DNA of 50,989 nucleotides, from contig JAHFDG010000026.1 of assembly GCA_023249105.1 (NCBI GenBank), positions 1-50,989 on the forward strand, given 5' to 3'. Positions within the stretch are counted from its first letter, which is position 1. Each line of letters begins with the position of its first letter. The stretch comes from Candidatus Methanoperedens sp. (GTDB taxonomy: Archaea; Halobacteriota; Methanosarcinia; Methanosarcinales; Methanoperedenaceae). The translations under genes were made by a program, and so were the position numbers. Under the pieces are notes generated by a model that did not search any database, was not told the DNA's origin, and was given only the letters and a program-made list of their open reading frames with translations. Positions 32,039 through 41,032 of the stretch are shown here, one piece after another.

Positions 32039-32488
32039 TCATGAGAGTAATTTCTCGACAGCACTGCTGCCTGCTTTTTCCCGGATATATTTATCTATTG
32101 ACAGTTCGCCTGCGCCGTTGATCACAAGATATAATGCCATCAGGAGTAGCGCGAATACATATTTAAATCCCACCTTACCGCCTGCTATGAAAAATCCCTG
32201 CGGAAGGTGGACCGTGAACAGTGCTACAGCCATGGTTACAGCTATACCTGCTGCACCGATGCGGGTAAATAATCCGAATAATACCATGAGCCCTCCGAAG
32301 AACTCAGCCAGAATCGCAAGTGCTGCAAAAGCAGGCGGTATGCCCATTTGATTGAAAAACTGGACGGTTGCATCAAAACCGTATCCTCCGAACCAGCCGA
32401 AAAGCTTCTGGGAGCCGTGGGCGAAAAAGATTACGCCCAGGGCTGCACGCAGAAATATCAGGCTGAAATTTTGCGTTTTTTCCGACAT
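32039..32488 (-). CDS. DoxX-family membrane protein
   Basis: The 149-residue, four-helix protein has the DoxX pattern: FLRAALGVIFFAHGSQKLFGWFGG, GIPPAFAALAILAEFFGGLMVLFGLFTR and a third helix with HLPQGFF. Family members act in thiosulfate:quinone oxidation or redox stress, and many have no known function. Its last codons and 3' flank are duplicated in degenerate form at 41033-41137. It is cotranscribed with the small Cys protein just upstream, under the dyad at 32675. Confidence 0.88.
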   Translation of the reverse strand: MSEKTQNFSLIFLRAALGVIFFAHGSQKLFGWFGGYGFDATVQFFNQMGIPPAFAALAILAEFFGGLMVLFGLFTRIGAAGIAVTMAVALFTVHLPQGFFIAGGKVGFKYVFALLLMALYLVINGAGELSIDKYIREKAGSSAVEKLLS

Positions 32489-32494
32489 CTTAGC

Positions 32495-32626
32495 TCACTC
32501 CACGGATTTTAAAGCCTGCCTTGCTGTACTTATCGGGCATTCGTTGCTGTGGCTGCTGCCGCAGTGCAGGCATGCATCGTTTACAGCATTAATTGCTATT
32601 TTTATTTTTTCTTTATTGAAAACCAT
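32495..32626 (-). CDS. Small Cys-rich protein with HSN-x-CPIS motif (43 aa)
   Basis: GAGGTG lies just before ATG 32626. The peptide has a helix (NKEKIKIAINAVNDA) then CLHCGSSHSNECPISTARQAL, with three Cys and one or two His in a compact set that could bind a metal or Fe-S cluster. A paralogue lies at 48849-49013. Both sit next to redox genes. Confidence 0.7.
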   Translation of the reverse strand: MVFNKEKIKIAINAVNDACLHCGSSHSNECPISTARQALKSVE

Positions 32627-32674
32627 ATTTCTACACCTCAGATCCCTATAAATTATTATATTATATTTAAAATT

Positions 32675-32696
32675 AAAGTTACCAATAGGTAACTTT
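32675..32696. promoter_or_regulatory. Perfect palindrome between doxX operon and hxlR gene
   Basis: Arms aaagttacc and ggtaacttt are separated by aata. It lies about 50 bp from each divergent start codon. HxlR-type regulators bind such dyads, so it is the probable operator for the regulator encoded at 32748 and for its divergent target operon. Confidence 0.65.
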
Positions 32697-32747
32697 GGAC
32701 GCAAAAAGAACAAAGATATATTATATGGCACTGATATATATCAAAAG

Positions 32748-33155
32748 GTGGAATCCAATACATCATCTGCAAAAACAGAGATTTGTCCTGTCGTAGAATC
32801 GATTTATACAATAGGGAATAAATGGGCGCTTGTTATTACCCATAATTTAATGAAATCACCAAAAAGGTTCAATGAATTGAAAGCCTGCATTCCAGGGATA
32901 TCTTCCAAGGTTCTCACCCAGAATTTATCCGAACTTCAAAAGAATGGTATTATCGAAAAAAAGACCATCCCGGATCAGCCCGAAAAAACAGAATATGTAC
33001 TTACCGATAAGGGTGAGGATTTGAGAAAGTTAATGCAGGAGATGAGAGCCTGGGGTGAGAAGTGGCTTGTACCACCCGAGCAGCAACCAGTAGAGTCGTG
33101 CCAGGGGCCGGAACAGATAAATGAACCCCTTCTCATCCGGGTTCAAGCTGTATAG
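32748..33155 (+). CDS. HxlR-family winged-helix regulator
   Basis: The 135-residue protein has the HxlR core: CPVVESIYTIGNKWALVITHNLMKSPKRFNELKACIPGISSKVLTQNLSELQKNGIIEKK (quoted in part) and YVLTDKGEDLRKLMQEMRAWGEKW. A Cys near the start (EICPV) is in the place used by redox-sensing HxlR members such as YodB. The GTG start follows a weak AAGG. The last codons (SCQGPEQINEPLLIRVQAV) and 3' flank are partly copied at 41137-41195. It probably controls the divergent DoxX operon. Confidence 0.85.
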   Translation: MESNTSSAKTEICPVVESIYTIGNKWALVITHNLMKSPKRFNELKACIPGISSKVLTQNLSELQKNGIIEKKTIPDQPEKTEYVLTDKGEDLRKLMQEMRAWGEKWLVPPEQQPVESCQGPEQINEPLLIRVQAV

Positions 33156-33177
33156 CCTTTTAGCTTCGTTAAGTTAT

Positions 33178-33379
33178 TATCCAAGATCGTTCACAGTCTG
33201 AGCAATATCTGATACTGTCACTATTGCTGAATCATACTCTATGGTAGCCATTCTTTTATCCAAAGAGACCTTTCACTCTTGACTCCTCTCTTTTTTCCAA
33301 GAGCTAGCTCTATGCCTACTGCACATGTTCCGCAGCGCATTCCAGCGATATCAAGGATTATTTTTTCCATACTTTTCAT
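33178..33379 (-). pseudogene. Frameshifted copy of the CopZ-like HMA protein
   Basis: It is highly similar to the intact gene at 41293-41508. It keeps the GMRCGTCAVGIELALGKKRG metal-binding loop, then loses two bases after GVKS, so the frame ends early, and the last few codons are missing. Its ATG overlaps the P1B-ATPase stop, so it was once the downstream partner of the ATPase. Confidence 0.75.
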
Positions 33380-35697
33380 CTTAGTAACCTCAATGCATTA
33401 ACAATTACTATCAGACCGCTTGCCTCATTAAGAATCAGCCCGGGCACAAGACCAATCCATCCAATTAAAGCCAGTGGAACTAAAAATGTTATGATAGCTA
33501 AAGAAACAATAACATTCTGCCGAATGTTGCCGATAGTTCTTCTGCTTAATCTGAGAGCATAGGCAATCTTGGATAGATCATCAGACATCAAGACAATATC
33601 ACCAGTCTCTATTGCCACATCCGTTCCTGCTGCTCCCATAGCAATCCCCACATCAGAAACAGCCATAGCAGGGGCATCGTTTATACCATCCCCGACCATG
33701 GCAACTTTGCCGTATCTTTCTTTAAGCTTTTTTATTGCTTCGACTTTATCCTCCGGCAAGAGTTGAGCTAAATACTCATCCACTCCTGCTTGTGATGCTA
33801 CTGCCTTCGCTGTTCTTTCATTATCACCAGTAAGCATTACCACCTTTATACCCAAACTTTTCAATGTTTTTATAGCTTCTCCCGTCTCGGCTCTCAATTT
33901 GTCGGCGATTGCCAGAATACCTAATAATTTCTGTTCGCTGCCCAAGAGTACAGCGGTTTTCCCTTCATTCTCAAAGCGAGAGATCTCATTTTGAGTTTGA
34001 GTTAATGAAATGCTTTTCTCATGGAAAAGACGGCTACTGCCCACAAAATAAAGGCTGCCGTTAACCCTTGCCCTTACCCCTAATCCTGCCATTGCCTCAA
34101 AATCTCCAATGCTCAACAAAGGAGCTTCAGCCTCTTTTGCTTTTCTTACTATTGCCTCTGCTATAGGATGTTCTGAGCGTGATTCGATACTGCCAGCCAG
34201 AACAAGGATCTCTTTTTCAGAAAGAGTGTCGTAAACAACTACATCTGTTACTATGGGTCTTCCAATTGTAAGAGTTCCCGTCTTATCAAAGGCTATAACT
34301 CTCAATTCCTGAGCAGCTTCAAGATAAGCGCCGCCTTTAAACAGAACCCCATTACGTGCACTGTTTGCAGTGGCTGAGACGACAGACACAGGAACAGATA
34401 AAGCCAGTCCGCATGAGCAGGATACCACAAATACCACTAATCCCCTGTAAATATAGGATTGCCAGTCCCCCCCAAAGAATAAAGGTGGGATTACTGCCAC
34501 GCTTATGCCCAAAACAAACATAGCAGGAGTGTAATATTTACCAAATCTTTCAGCAAAGCGCTGATAAGAGGCTTTCTTTGCCTGTGCCTCCTCTACAGAG
34601 TGAATAATTCTTGCCAGTGTGGTGTCGCTTGCTTTTTTTGTTACATTTATCTCAAGAGAGCCTTTCTGATTGATAGTGCCTGCAAAAACTTTATTCCCTA
34701 TTTTCTTCTCTGCTGGAATCGATTCCCCCGTAATAGAGGACTGATCTACAAACGAGGTTCCGGCGATTACCTCCCCGTCTATGGGTATCTTCTCTCCAGG
34801 TCTTACAATGGCTACATCCCCGACACCAATCTCCTCTGTGGGAAGAATAATTTCATTGCCGTTTCTGCGAACAAGTGCCTCTTTGGGAACCAGTTCCATT
34901 AAAGCCCTGATTGCTCCTCTTGCTTTATCAACCGCATAAGCTTCAAGGACATCGCCTAGCGAATAAATAAAAACCAGAAGGGCTGCTTCTTCCCACAATC
35001 CAAGGAAAATAGCGCCTATGGCACCGACGGTCATCAGAAGCCGAATGTTAAGGGTCAGAGTTTTTAAAGCCAGAAAACCCATCTTGGCTGGATAGTAAAT
35101 ACCAATGAGGATGGCTAATCCATAAATGAGTTTGGCGCTTTGATGTGGTACTCCAAGGAGTTCCGATAAAAAAGCTAATACAATCAAGGCTCCACAGGCG
35201 AAGAGAAATACCATCTGCAGAGTTTCCTTCCACCACGCTCTACCTTTCTCTGCCTTAGCTCTTACTAAGGATGCCCTCATCCCGGTTTCGGCAACGGCTT
35301 TAATCATGTCCTGGACAGAAATAAAAGCTGGGTCATAGGAGATTTTTATTTGCTGGGTCATGAGATTGATGTTAAAATTCTTTACTCCAGCCAAAGATTT
35401 CATTTTCTTTTCTATAATCAGAGACTCATCAGCGCAATCCATTCCCTCGATTTTGAGGGTAACGGTCATGCCTGATTCTTCAGCCTCGATGGAATAACCC
35501 AGGCTTTTGATGACCTGGATTACTGCCCCAAAATCGAATTGAGGAGTTTCTGTTATTACCTTAAGTTTTGAGGTTGCAAAAGATACCTCGGCAAGTTTTA
35601 CTCCCGGGATCTTAGATACTGCCTTCTCAATGTTCAAAGCGCAGTAGGCACAATCCATGCCTTTGACTTTTAATTCACACTTTTTTGGCTCGACCAT
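33376..35697 (-). CDS. P1B-type heavy-metal ATPase with two N-terminal HMA domains
   Basis: This is a 773-residue cation pump. The first HMA domain has the CxxC site (GMDCAYC, C16/C19); the second is degenerate (GMDCADE, only C88). The TGES actuator motif is at 323-326, phosphorylation site DKTGT at D471, HP locus SEHP (H510) and GDGINDAPA hinge near the end. The metal-site helix reads CSC (C427-S428-C429) where CPC is usual. The surrounding GLALSVPVSVVSATANSARNGVLFKGG is otherwise typical. Substrate could be Zn, Cd or Cu. The frameshifted copZ copy follows it. Confidence 0.9.
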   Translation of the reverse strand: MVEPKKCELKVKGMDCAYCALNIEKAVSKIPGVKLAEVSFATSKLKVITETPQFDFGAVIQVIKSLGYSIEAEESGMTVTLKIEGMDCADESLIIEKKMKSLAGVKNFNINLMTQQIKISYDPAFISVQDMIKAVAETGMRASLVRAKAEKGRAWWKETLQMVFLFACGALIVLAFLSELLGVPHQSAKLIYGLAILIGIYYPAKMGFLALKTLTLNIRLLMTVGAIGAIFLGLWEEAALLVFIYSLGDVLEAYAVDKARGAIRALMELVPKEALVRRNGNEIILPTEEIGVGDVAIVRPGEKIPIDGEVIAGTSFVDQSSITGESIPAEKKIGNKVFAGTINQKGSLEINVTKKASDTTLARIIHSVEEAQAKKASYQRFAERFGKYYTPAMFVLGISVAVIPPLFFGGDWQSYIYRGLVVFVVSCSCGLALSVPVSVVSATANSARNGVLFKGGAYLEAAQELRVIAFDKTGTLTIGRPIVTDVVVYDTLSEKEILVLAGSIESRSEHPIAEAIVRKAKEAEAPLLSIGDFEAMAGLGVRARVNGSLYFVGSSRLFHEKSISLTQTQNEISRFENEGKTAVLLGSEQKLLGILAIADKLRAETGEAIKTLKSLGIKVVMLTGDNERTAKAVASQAGVDEYLAQLLPEDKVEAIKKLKERYGKVAMVGDGINDAPAMAVSDVGIAMGAAGTDVAIETGDIVLMSDDLSKIAYALRLSRRTIGNIRQNVIVSLAIITFLVPLALIGWIGLVPGLILNEASGLIVIVNALRLLR

Positions 35698-35763
35698 GCG
35701 GACTTATAGTTTATACTTTTAAAAGTAGATTGTGCTAAGAAACTAGCTGAAAGTTAATAAAAA

Positions 35764-36141
35764 TTAGACGGAACAACGGCAGATCATAACATCCTTTATT
35801 GCTGATATTTGTTCAACAAACTGTTTGATACTCTCTCCATCTCCCTGAAGAATCACCCACTCGGCGCACCTGTCGCCAAAATGCGTATGGGTGGCTGACT
35901 GTACTATATTTTTAAAATCATGGATTACGTTGTGCACTGGCTGCTCTCTCTTATCATCATAAACAATAGTAGCGATGAATGGAGAACTATTATCAAGATG
36001 TTCGATCCATTTATTTTGGGCAACAAATCTATGCAGAGCTTCACGTACTGCATCTGAACGGCTGGAGAAACCCAGTTTATTCGTGATATTATCGAATTCC
36101 TTTAGTTCTGTGCCTGAAAGTGATATGCTAATGACTACCAT
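35764..36141 (-). CDS. nikR: Nickel-responsive regulator NikR
   Basis: NikR represses nickel uptake genes when Ni is bound. The 125-residue protein has an N-terminal ribbon-helix-helix (VISISLSGTELKEFDNITNKLGFSSRSDAVREALHRF, quoted in part) and a C-terminal ACT-like domain. The Ni-binding set is visible: H74 or H70, H85, H87 (THTHFGDRC) and C92. It is divergent from the cobalamin-path operon with a 110-bp gap that holds a dyad, so it may control that operon. Confidence 0.92.
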   Translation of the reverse strand: MVVISISLSGTELKEFDNITNKLGFSSRSDAVREALHRFVAQNKWIEHLDNSSPFIATIVYDDKREQPVHNVIHDFKNIVQSATHTHFGDRCAEWVILQGDGESIKQFVEQISAIKDVMICRCSV

Positions 36142-36205
36142 GAATACTCTATGATGCCTGATTAACTTATAATTTTGTGAGAGTATAAATTTTTACATTT
36201 CAATT

Positions 36206-36221
36206 TGTTATAAACATAACA
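36206..36221. promoter_or_regulatory. Dyad in the nikR-divergent gap
   Basis: Arms tgttat and ataaca are separated by aaac. The direct repeats ctctatgat (36147) and ttctatgat (36240) flank the gap. Candidate NikR or promoter-regulator sites for both divergent transcripts. Confidence 0.4.
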
Positions 36222-36251
36222 TTTAAATATAACGCAATTGTTCTATGATAT

Positions 36252-36812
36252 ATGAAATGGTTATTACTGATTATTAAATCAACAAATGTTTCATCAAGAG
36301 ACCGGATGTTCATCTGGCGAAATATAAAAAATACCGGCGCTGTTTCGTTATCTCATTCTGTTTATATATTACATGATACGCAAGATAACAGAGCTACTGC
36401 ATCAGATATTGCTAGAACAATCCATGAAAGAAGTGGTGAAGTTTTACAATTTTTTGCGGACACTTTTAATGGAGAGCAGGAGCAGAAGTTAAATAAACTG
36501 ATTGCAGAAGAAATTGCTGCTGAAATTAAAGAATTCTCTAAAGAGTGTGAAGATTTTATTGTCGATTTAACTAAGAGAATTTCAGATAAAAAATTCAAGG
36601 TTTTTGAATTAGAGGGACTGAGCGACGACATTCATAAACTTGATAGGTGGAGGATAAAACTAATTCAGAAACATGGTCTTGACGCACCTAAAATAGAGAT
36701 TTTGAATAAAGAAATCGGTAAATGCAAAGAAAAATTGAATGAATTTGAAGAAAAAATCCTCCAAAAGAACAAAATGATAGGAGGGAGTGAGCTTATGGGA
36801 GGCGATAAGTGA
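36252..36812 (+). CDS. ChrB N-domain-like protein (186 aa)
   Basis: The start (MKWLLLIIKSTNVSSRDRMFIWRNIKNTGAVSLSHSVYILHD, quoted in part) matches the N-terminal domain of ChrB-type chromate-resistance regulators. The rest is a long helical, charged region (about 60-180), probably coiled coil, unlike full ChrB. Proteins of this short form often neighbour metal transport genes in archaea. It overlaps the CbiL-CbiH gene start, so it belongs to that operon. Its biochemical role is unknown. Confidence 0.7.
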   Translation: MKWLLLIIKSTNVSSRDRMFIWRNIKNTGAVSLSHSVYILHDTQDNRATASDIARTIHERSGEVLQFFADTFNGEQEQKLNKLIAEEIAAEIKEFSKECEDFIVDLTKRISDKKFKVFELEGLSDDIHKLDRWRIKLIQKHGLDAPKIEILNKEIGKCKEKLNEFEEKILQKNKMIGGSELMGGDK

Positions 36813-38179
36813 TGTTAATCGGAATAGGTCTTGGTCCCGGAAATCCTGACCTTCTCACACTGGCTGCCGTAAAGGCATTGAAGGAAAGCAAGAAAGTATA
36901 TGTGCCAGGAAAAATGGCTGCCGAACTTGTTGCACCTTATGCAGAAGCAGAGATTCTGGATTTTCCTATGATTCAGGATGAAGCAGAGCTATCTAAATTG
37001 TGGGGAAACAATGCAAGGATAGTGGCAGATGAAGCAAGGGAGGGTATTGTCTCCTTTGCGGTAATTGGAGATCCGAACTTCTTTTCCACTTTTTCACATC
37101 TTCGCAGGACAATAAAAGAAAATCACTCTGATATTGATATCACCACGATTCCCGGGGTGAGTTCGATAACTGCCCAGGCAGCCAGGACAAATATAAGCAT
37201 CGAAGGCTCGTTCGTTGTAAGTGATGGCTCACCTATCAGAACAAAGATCATCCTGAAAACGAAAAAACCAGAAAAAACAAAGAAAGAACTGACAGAAGAA
37301 GGTTTTGACGAGTTTATCTATGCAGAGCGACTTTTCATGGAAAATGAAAAAGTGACCTTCGATGTCCCGCAAAAGGGCGATTATTTCAGCATGCTTGTGG
37401 CAAGGCATAGCAAATCAATGTCAACATCGCAGCTGCGAGGTAAACTTTACATTGTAGGCATAGGACCCGGCGCGGTTGAACACCTTACCAAGAAAGCTGA
37501 AAATGCATTAATTGAATCTGAATATATTATCGGTAACGGTACTTATCTTGACCAGATCGCTAGTGTAATAAAAAATTCGAAAATCATAAGAAGCGGGATG
37601 GGTGGCGAAATAGAGCGCGCTAAGAAGGCAGTTGAGCTCGGAAAAGACCATGTTGTTTCAATAATCAGCGGTGGAGATGCGAATGTGTATGGAATGGCAG
37701 GGCTGGTACTTGAGGTCGCAGAGAAAGCGGGCAAAATAGATATCGAGGTTATTCCAGGGATTACTGCTCTGAGCGCGGCTGCTTCTCTTCTTGGGGCGCC
37801 TGTAGTATCCGACTTTGCGGTTATAAGCCTGAGTGATCTTCTGACACCCATAAAGATTATTGAGAGTCGGCTCAACAGCGCTGCGGAAGCTGATTTTGCG
37901 ATTGCTATCTATAATCCGAAAAGCAGGAACCGCGCGCAGAATTTTGGGAAAGCGATAGAGATTATACAAAAATACCGTGGCAAGGATGTTCCAGTGGGAA
38001 TTGTGAAAAATGCAACAAGGGAAGGAGAGACAGTTATTGCTACAACCCTTGGTAGGATAATGGAGTACAATGATTTGATTGATATGAGCACAATTGTGCT
38101 TGTTGGAAACAGCGAGTCGAAACTGTGGGATAACAGGATAATTACACCGCGAGGATACCAAAGGAAATATGAGTACTGA
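36812..38179 (+). CDS. CbiL-CbiH fusion, cobalamin C20/C17 methyltransferases
   Basis: The N-terminal half (about 1-215) is cobalt-factor II C20-methyltransferase (CbiL): LIGIGLGPGNPDLLTLAAVKAL, GDPNFFSTFSHLRRTI and TTIPGVSSITAQAAR. The C-terminal half (about 215-455) is precorrin-3B C17-methyltransferase (CbiH): GKLYIVGIGPGAVEHLT, SIISGGDANVYGMAGLVLE, GITALSAAASLLGAP and AIYNPKSRNR. Each half has the glycine-rich SAM site of this methylase family. The fusion performs two consecutive steps of anaerobic corrin synthesis. GGGAGG precedes ATG 36812, which overlaps the previous stop. Confidence 0.88.
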   Translation: MLIGIGLGPGNPDLLTLAAVKALKESKKVYVPGKMAAELVAPYAEAEILDFPMIQDEAELSKLWGNNARIVADEAREGIVSFAVIGDPNFFSTFSHLRRTIKENHSDIDITTIPGVSSITAQAARTNISIEGSFVVSDGSPIRTKIILKTKKPEKTKKELTEEGFDEFIYAERLFMENEKVTFDVPQKGDYFSMLVARHSKSMSTSQLRGKLYIVGIGPGAVEHLTKKAENALIESEYIIGNGTYLDQIASVIKNSKIIRSGMGGEIERAKKAVELGKDHVVSIISGGDANVYGMAGLVLEVAEKAGKIDIEVIPGITALSAAASLLGAPVVSDFAVISLSDLLTPIKIIESRLNSAAEADFAIAIYNPKSRNRAQNFGKAIEIIQKYRGKDVPVGIVKNATREGETVIATTLGRIMEYNDLIDMSTIVLVGNSESKLWDNRIITPRGYQRKYEY

Positions 38180-39275
38180 ATTGATGCACGCAGGAGAAAG
38201 CAGGGGAAATAAAAGTTCGTTGATATACATAATAATATCTGCTTCTTTATTTGGCATTAGCCTGCCTCTTGCCAAGCTACTTGTTAATAATATTGCTCCA
38301 GTAGTTTTGGCTGGGCTTCTATATCTTGGTGCATTTGCCGGTTTATCTCTATATTCTCTAGTAAAAAAGATAAGAACGATCGACCTCGCTAAAAAGGCAG
38401 TATCGTTGGAAAGAAAGGATTTTCCTTGGCTGGCAGGTGCAGTACTTACAGGCGGTATAATAGGCCCGATAAGTATGATGATTGGATTGACATTTATTTC
38501 AGGCTTATCAGCATCGTTACTTCTAAATCTGGAAGGAATTGCTACTGCCATGATTGCTGTTTTCTTTTTCAAGGAGAATGCAGGAAAACGCTTATGGTTG
38601 GCATTGGTGAGTATGACCCTGGCAGGGATATTTTTAACATGGGACTCAAGCCAGGGCAAGTTCAACATAACAGGTCCGTTATTGATAATCTTTGCAATGA
38701 TATGCTGGGGAATAGACAACAACCTGACACGTAACATCTCTGATAAAGATCCAATACAGATAGCCAAAATCAAAGGTTTTGCCGCCGGGATAATATCCCT
38801 TTTACTTGCTTTAATTCTTGGCATGAAGATACCGCTTGATCTTACGGTTGCATTTGCCCTATTGCTGGGATCATTCAGCTACGGTATTAGTTTGGTATTT
38901 TTCATAAAAGCACTTGAGGGATTAGGATCTTCCAGAACCGGGGCATTCTTCAGTTTTGCCCCATTTATCGGTGCTATAGCCTCACTCATCATACTTAGAG
39001 AATGGATTGAATGGGTGATGCTCCCCGCAACTGTATTGATGATAATCGGAGTATGGCTAATAGTCACTGAGAGACATTCGCATATTCATATTCATAGAAC
39101 TAAAACTCACACTCATTCACACAATCATAGCGATATGCATCAGCACGAGCATTACAGAAAGTTCCATGAAGCACATATTCATGAACACACCCATCTTGAA
39201 CTATCTCATGTTCATGTTCACTGGCCAGATACTCAACATAGACATGAACACGAAACAATCATTGAGGTTCAATGA
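38169..39275 (+). CDS. EamA/DMT-family transporter with His-rich tail
   Basis: The 368-residue protein has ten membrane helices in two EamA repeats (about 15-300), then a cytoplasmic tail of about 65 residues with some 25 His, mostly in HxH pairs (HSHIHIHRTKTHTHSHNH, etc.). A His tail of this kind binds Ni2+, Co2+ or Zn2+ and is typical of metal carriers. Together with NikR upstream it points to nickel or cobalt movement. It overlaps cbiLH by 11 bp and the ABC ATPase by 4 bp. Confidence 0.85.
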   Translation: MSTELMHAGESRGNKSSLIYIIISASLFGISLPLAKLLVNNIAPVVLAGLLYLGAFAGLSLYSLVKKIRTIDLAKKAVSLERKDFPWLAGAVLTGGIIGPISMMIGLTFISGLSASLLLNLEGIATAMIAVFFFKENAGKRLWLALVSMTLAGIFLTWDSSQGKFNITGPLLIIFAMICWGIDNNLTRNISDKDPIQIAKIKGFAAGIISLLLALILGMKIPLDLTVAFALLLGSFSYGISLVFFIKALEGLGSSRTGAFFSFAPFIGAIASLIILREWIEWVMLPATVLMIIGVWLIVTERHSHIHIHRTKTHTHSHNHSDMHQHEHYRKFHEAHIHEHTHLELSHVHVHWPDTQHRHEHETIIEVQ

Positions 39276-40225
39276 GCGTTAAAACATATGAGCTTACGAA
39301 ATATTTCAACAAACGGTGCGCTGTTGATCACATAAATCTTGAGGTAGGAAATGAAATTTTTGGATTATTGGGTCCGAATGGTGCAGGAAAAACCACAACA
39401 GTGCTGATGCTTACAACGCTCTTAAAACCAAGCATGGGAGAAGCTTATGTTTGTGGCTTTGATGTTTTAAAAGAGGCTAAGAAAGTTCGTAATGTTATAA
39501 GCTATGTGCCTCAGGATATGGCGGTGGATATCAAATTAACTGGCAGGGAAAACGTATTGCTGTTTGCAAAGTTGTACGGTGTGGCTGATAGGAAAAATAA
39601 AGTAGATGAAGTTCTTGAATTGATGGGCTTGAGCGAGAGGGCTGATGATAGAGTAAATAGTTATTCAGGAGGAATGCGAAGGCGTCTTGAGCTTGCACAG
39701 GCTCTGGTTCATGAGCCTCAGGTATTGTTTCTTGACGAACCCACACTTGGTCTGGATGTATCGGCAAGAAGAAAAATGTGGGAACACATATCTTCCCTGA
39801 AGAAAAAAGGTGTGACCATTTTTATAACAACACACTACATGGACGAGGCAGACAAATTCTGCGACAGGGTAGCAATAATAGACCGCGGCAAAATCGTGGC
39901 AATGGATTCGCCTGCAAAATTAAAAAATAGCATAGGAAAAGATGTCATAACCGCAAGCGTCTCAGGTGAATTTAAGGGGTTGAATATAGAAGGAATAACA
40001 TTTCTGGGGAGAGAGATTGATAATATCAAATTCACGGCTGAGAGTGGAAGCGAGGCTTTGCCTCTGTTATCTGAAGCATTATCCAGGCAGGGATTAAAAG
40101 TTCATTCTTTATCAGTAAGAGAGCCATCGCTTGATGATGTTTTCCTGCAAAAGGTGGGTACACAGGAGGAGCAGGGCAGTTTTGATGATTATAAATTCAG
40201 AACGCTACTCAGGAGAAGAAAATGA
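39272..40225 (+). CDS. ABC transporter ATP-binding protein (DrrA/ABC-2 type)
   Basis: The 317-residue ATPase has Walker A GPNGAGKTTT, Q-loop YVPQD, signature YSGGMRRRLELAQAL, Walker B VLFLDEPTLGLD and switch HYMDEAD. A C-terminal domain of about 80 residues is like those of DrrA-type exporters. It overlaps the permease gene by four bases. The export substrate is unknown; the operon context suggests metal or a metal-complexing molecule. Confidence 0.9.
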   Translation: MSVKTYELTKYFNKRCAVDHINLEVGNEIFGLLGPNGAGKTTTVLMLTTLLKPSMGEAYVCGFDVLKEAKKVRNVISYVPQDMAVDIKLTGRENVLLFAKLYGVADRKNKVDEVLELMGLSERADDRVNSYSGGMRRRLELAQALVHEPQVLFLDEPTLGLDVSARRKMWEHISSLKKKGVTIFITTHYMDEADKFCDRVAIIDRGKIVAMDSPAKLKNSIGKDVITASVSGEFKGLNIEGITFLGREIDNIKFTAESGSEALPLLSEALSRQGLKVHSLSVREPSLDDVFLQKVGTQEEQGSFDDYKFRTLLRRRK

Positions 40226-40947
40226 AGGGAGTCCAGTACTATTTCGAAAGAGATCTGAAGCGGTGGATCAGGTCAAAGAGAGCGGTGTTTGCCTCCCTTG
40301 TGATGCCAGCAGCCTGGCTTATATTCGTGGGTCTTGCTTTACCAATCAGATTCACAAACAACTATCTTGATTTTATCACTCCGGGTATTCTTGTCATGAC
40401 CATGCTTTTTGCATCACTTCAGGGTGGAACGCTACTTATTTTTGATAAAATACTTGGTTTTTTAAATAAGTTTTTAGCTTTACCTGTACCGAGAGAGAGC
40501 ATACTTTTTGGCAAAATCCTTTTTATTACTTTTAGAGGCCTGTTACAGTCAACTGTAGTTCTGGGCGTGGCGGTACTGCTGGGAGTGAAGATCAATTATT
40601 TCACAACTATTCCATTTACCTACCTTGTTTTGTTCATATTCGGAATATTGTTCTCTGGCATCGCCACAACAATAGCTCTGCTCGTAGACGATTACGATAG
40701 CTATGCAGCAATAAACAGCATGGCGAGTATGCCACTCTTTTTTACAAGCAGTGCGCTAATGCCCTATGAAGTAATGCCTCACTGGCTAAGAATTATGGCT
40801 TCCTTAAATCCAGTGAGCTATGCAATAGATACTGTGAGAGGGCTTTTTGCAGGGACTTTTTTATTAAACGGGATAACCGTACTCATCGCTATGGCCTTAG
40901 TTGTCCTGATGATCAGCGTGTATGTGTTCAGAAAAGCAACGGTTTAG
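40222..40947 (+). CDS. ABC-2 type transporter permease
   Basis: The 241-residue, six-helix protein has FLNKFLALPVPRESILFGKI and the family's GIATTIALLVDDYDSYAAINSMASMPLFFTSSALMPYEVMPHWLRIMASLNPVSYAIDTVRGL (quoted in part). It pairs with the ATPase upstream and ends the nikR-divergent operon. Confidence 0.9.
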   Translation: MKGVQYYFERDLKRWIRSKRAVFASLVMPAAWLIFVGLALPIRFTNNYLDFITPGILVMTMLFASLQGGTLLIFDKILGFLNKFLALPVPRESILFGKILFITFRGLLQSTVVLGVAVLLGVKINYFTTIPFTYLVLFIFGILFSGIATTIALLVDDYDSYAAINSMASMPLFFTSSALMPYEVMPHWLRIMASLNPVSYAIDTVRGLFAGTFLLNGITVLIAMALVVLMISVYVFRKATV

Positions 40948-41032
40948 GGAGTTGTTGCGATTCAAATGGGGATGCGCAGTCGCCTGGATCCTGCAACTGC
41001 AAAAGAATGCAGGTTTGTGTAGCTTTTCGGAA

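Noticed and set aside
39080-39250. Repeat of cat/cac triplets as a DNA repeat element
   Set aside because: It is the His-rich tail of the EamA transporter.
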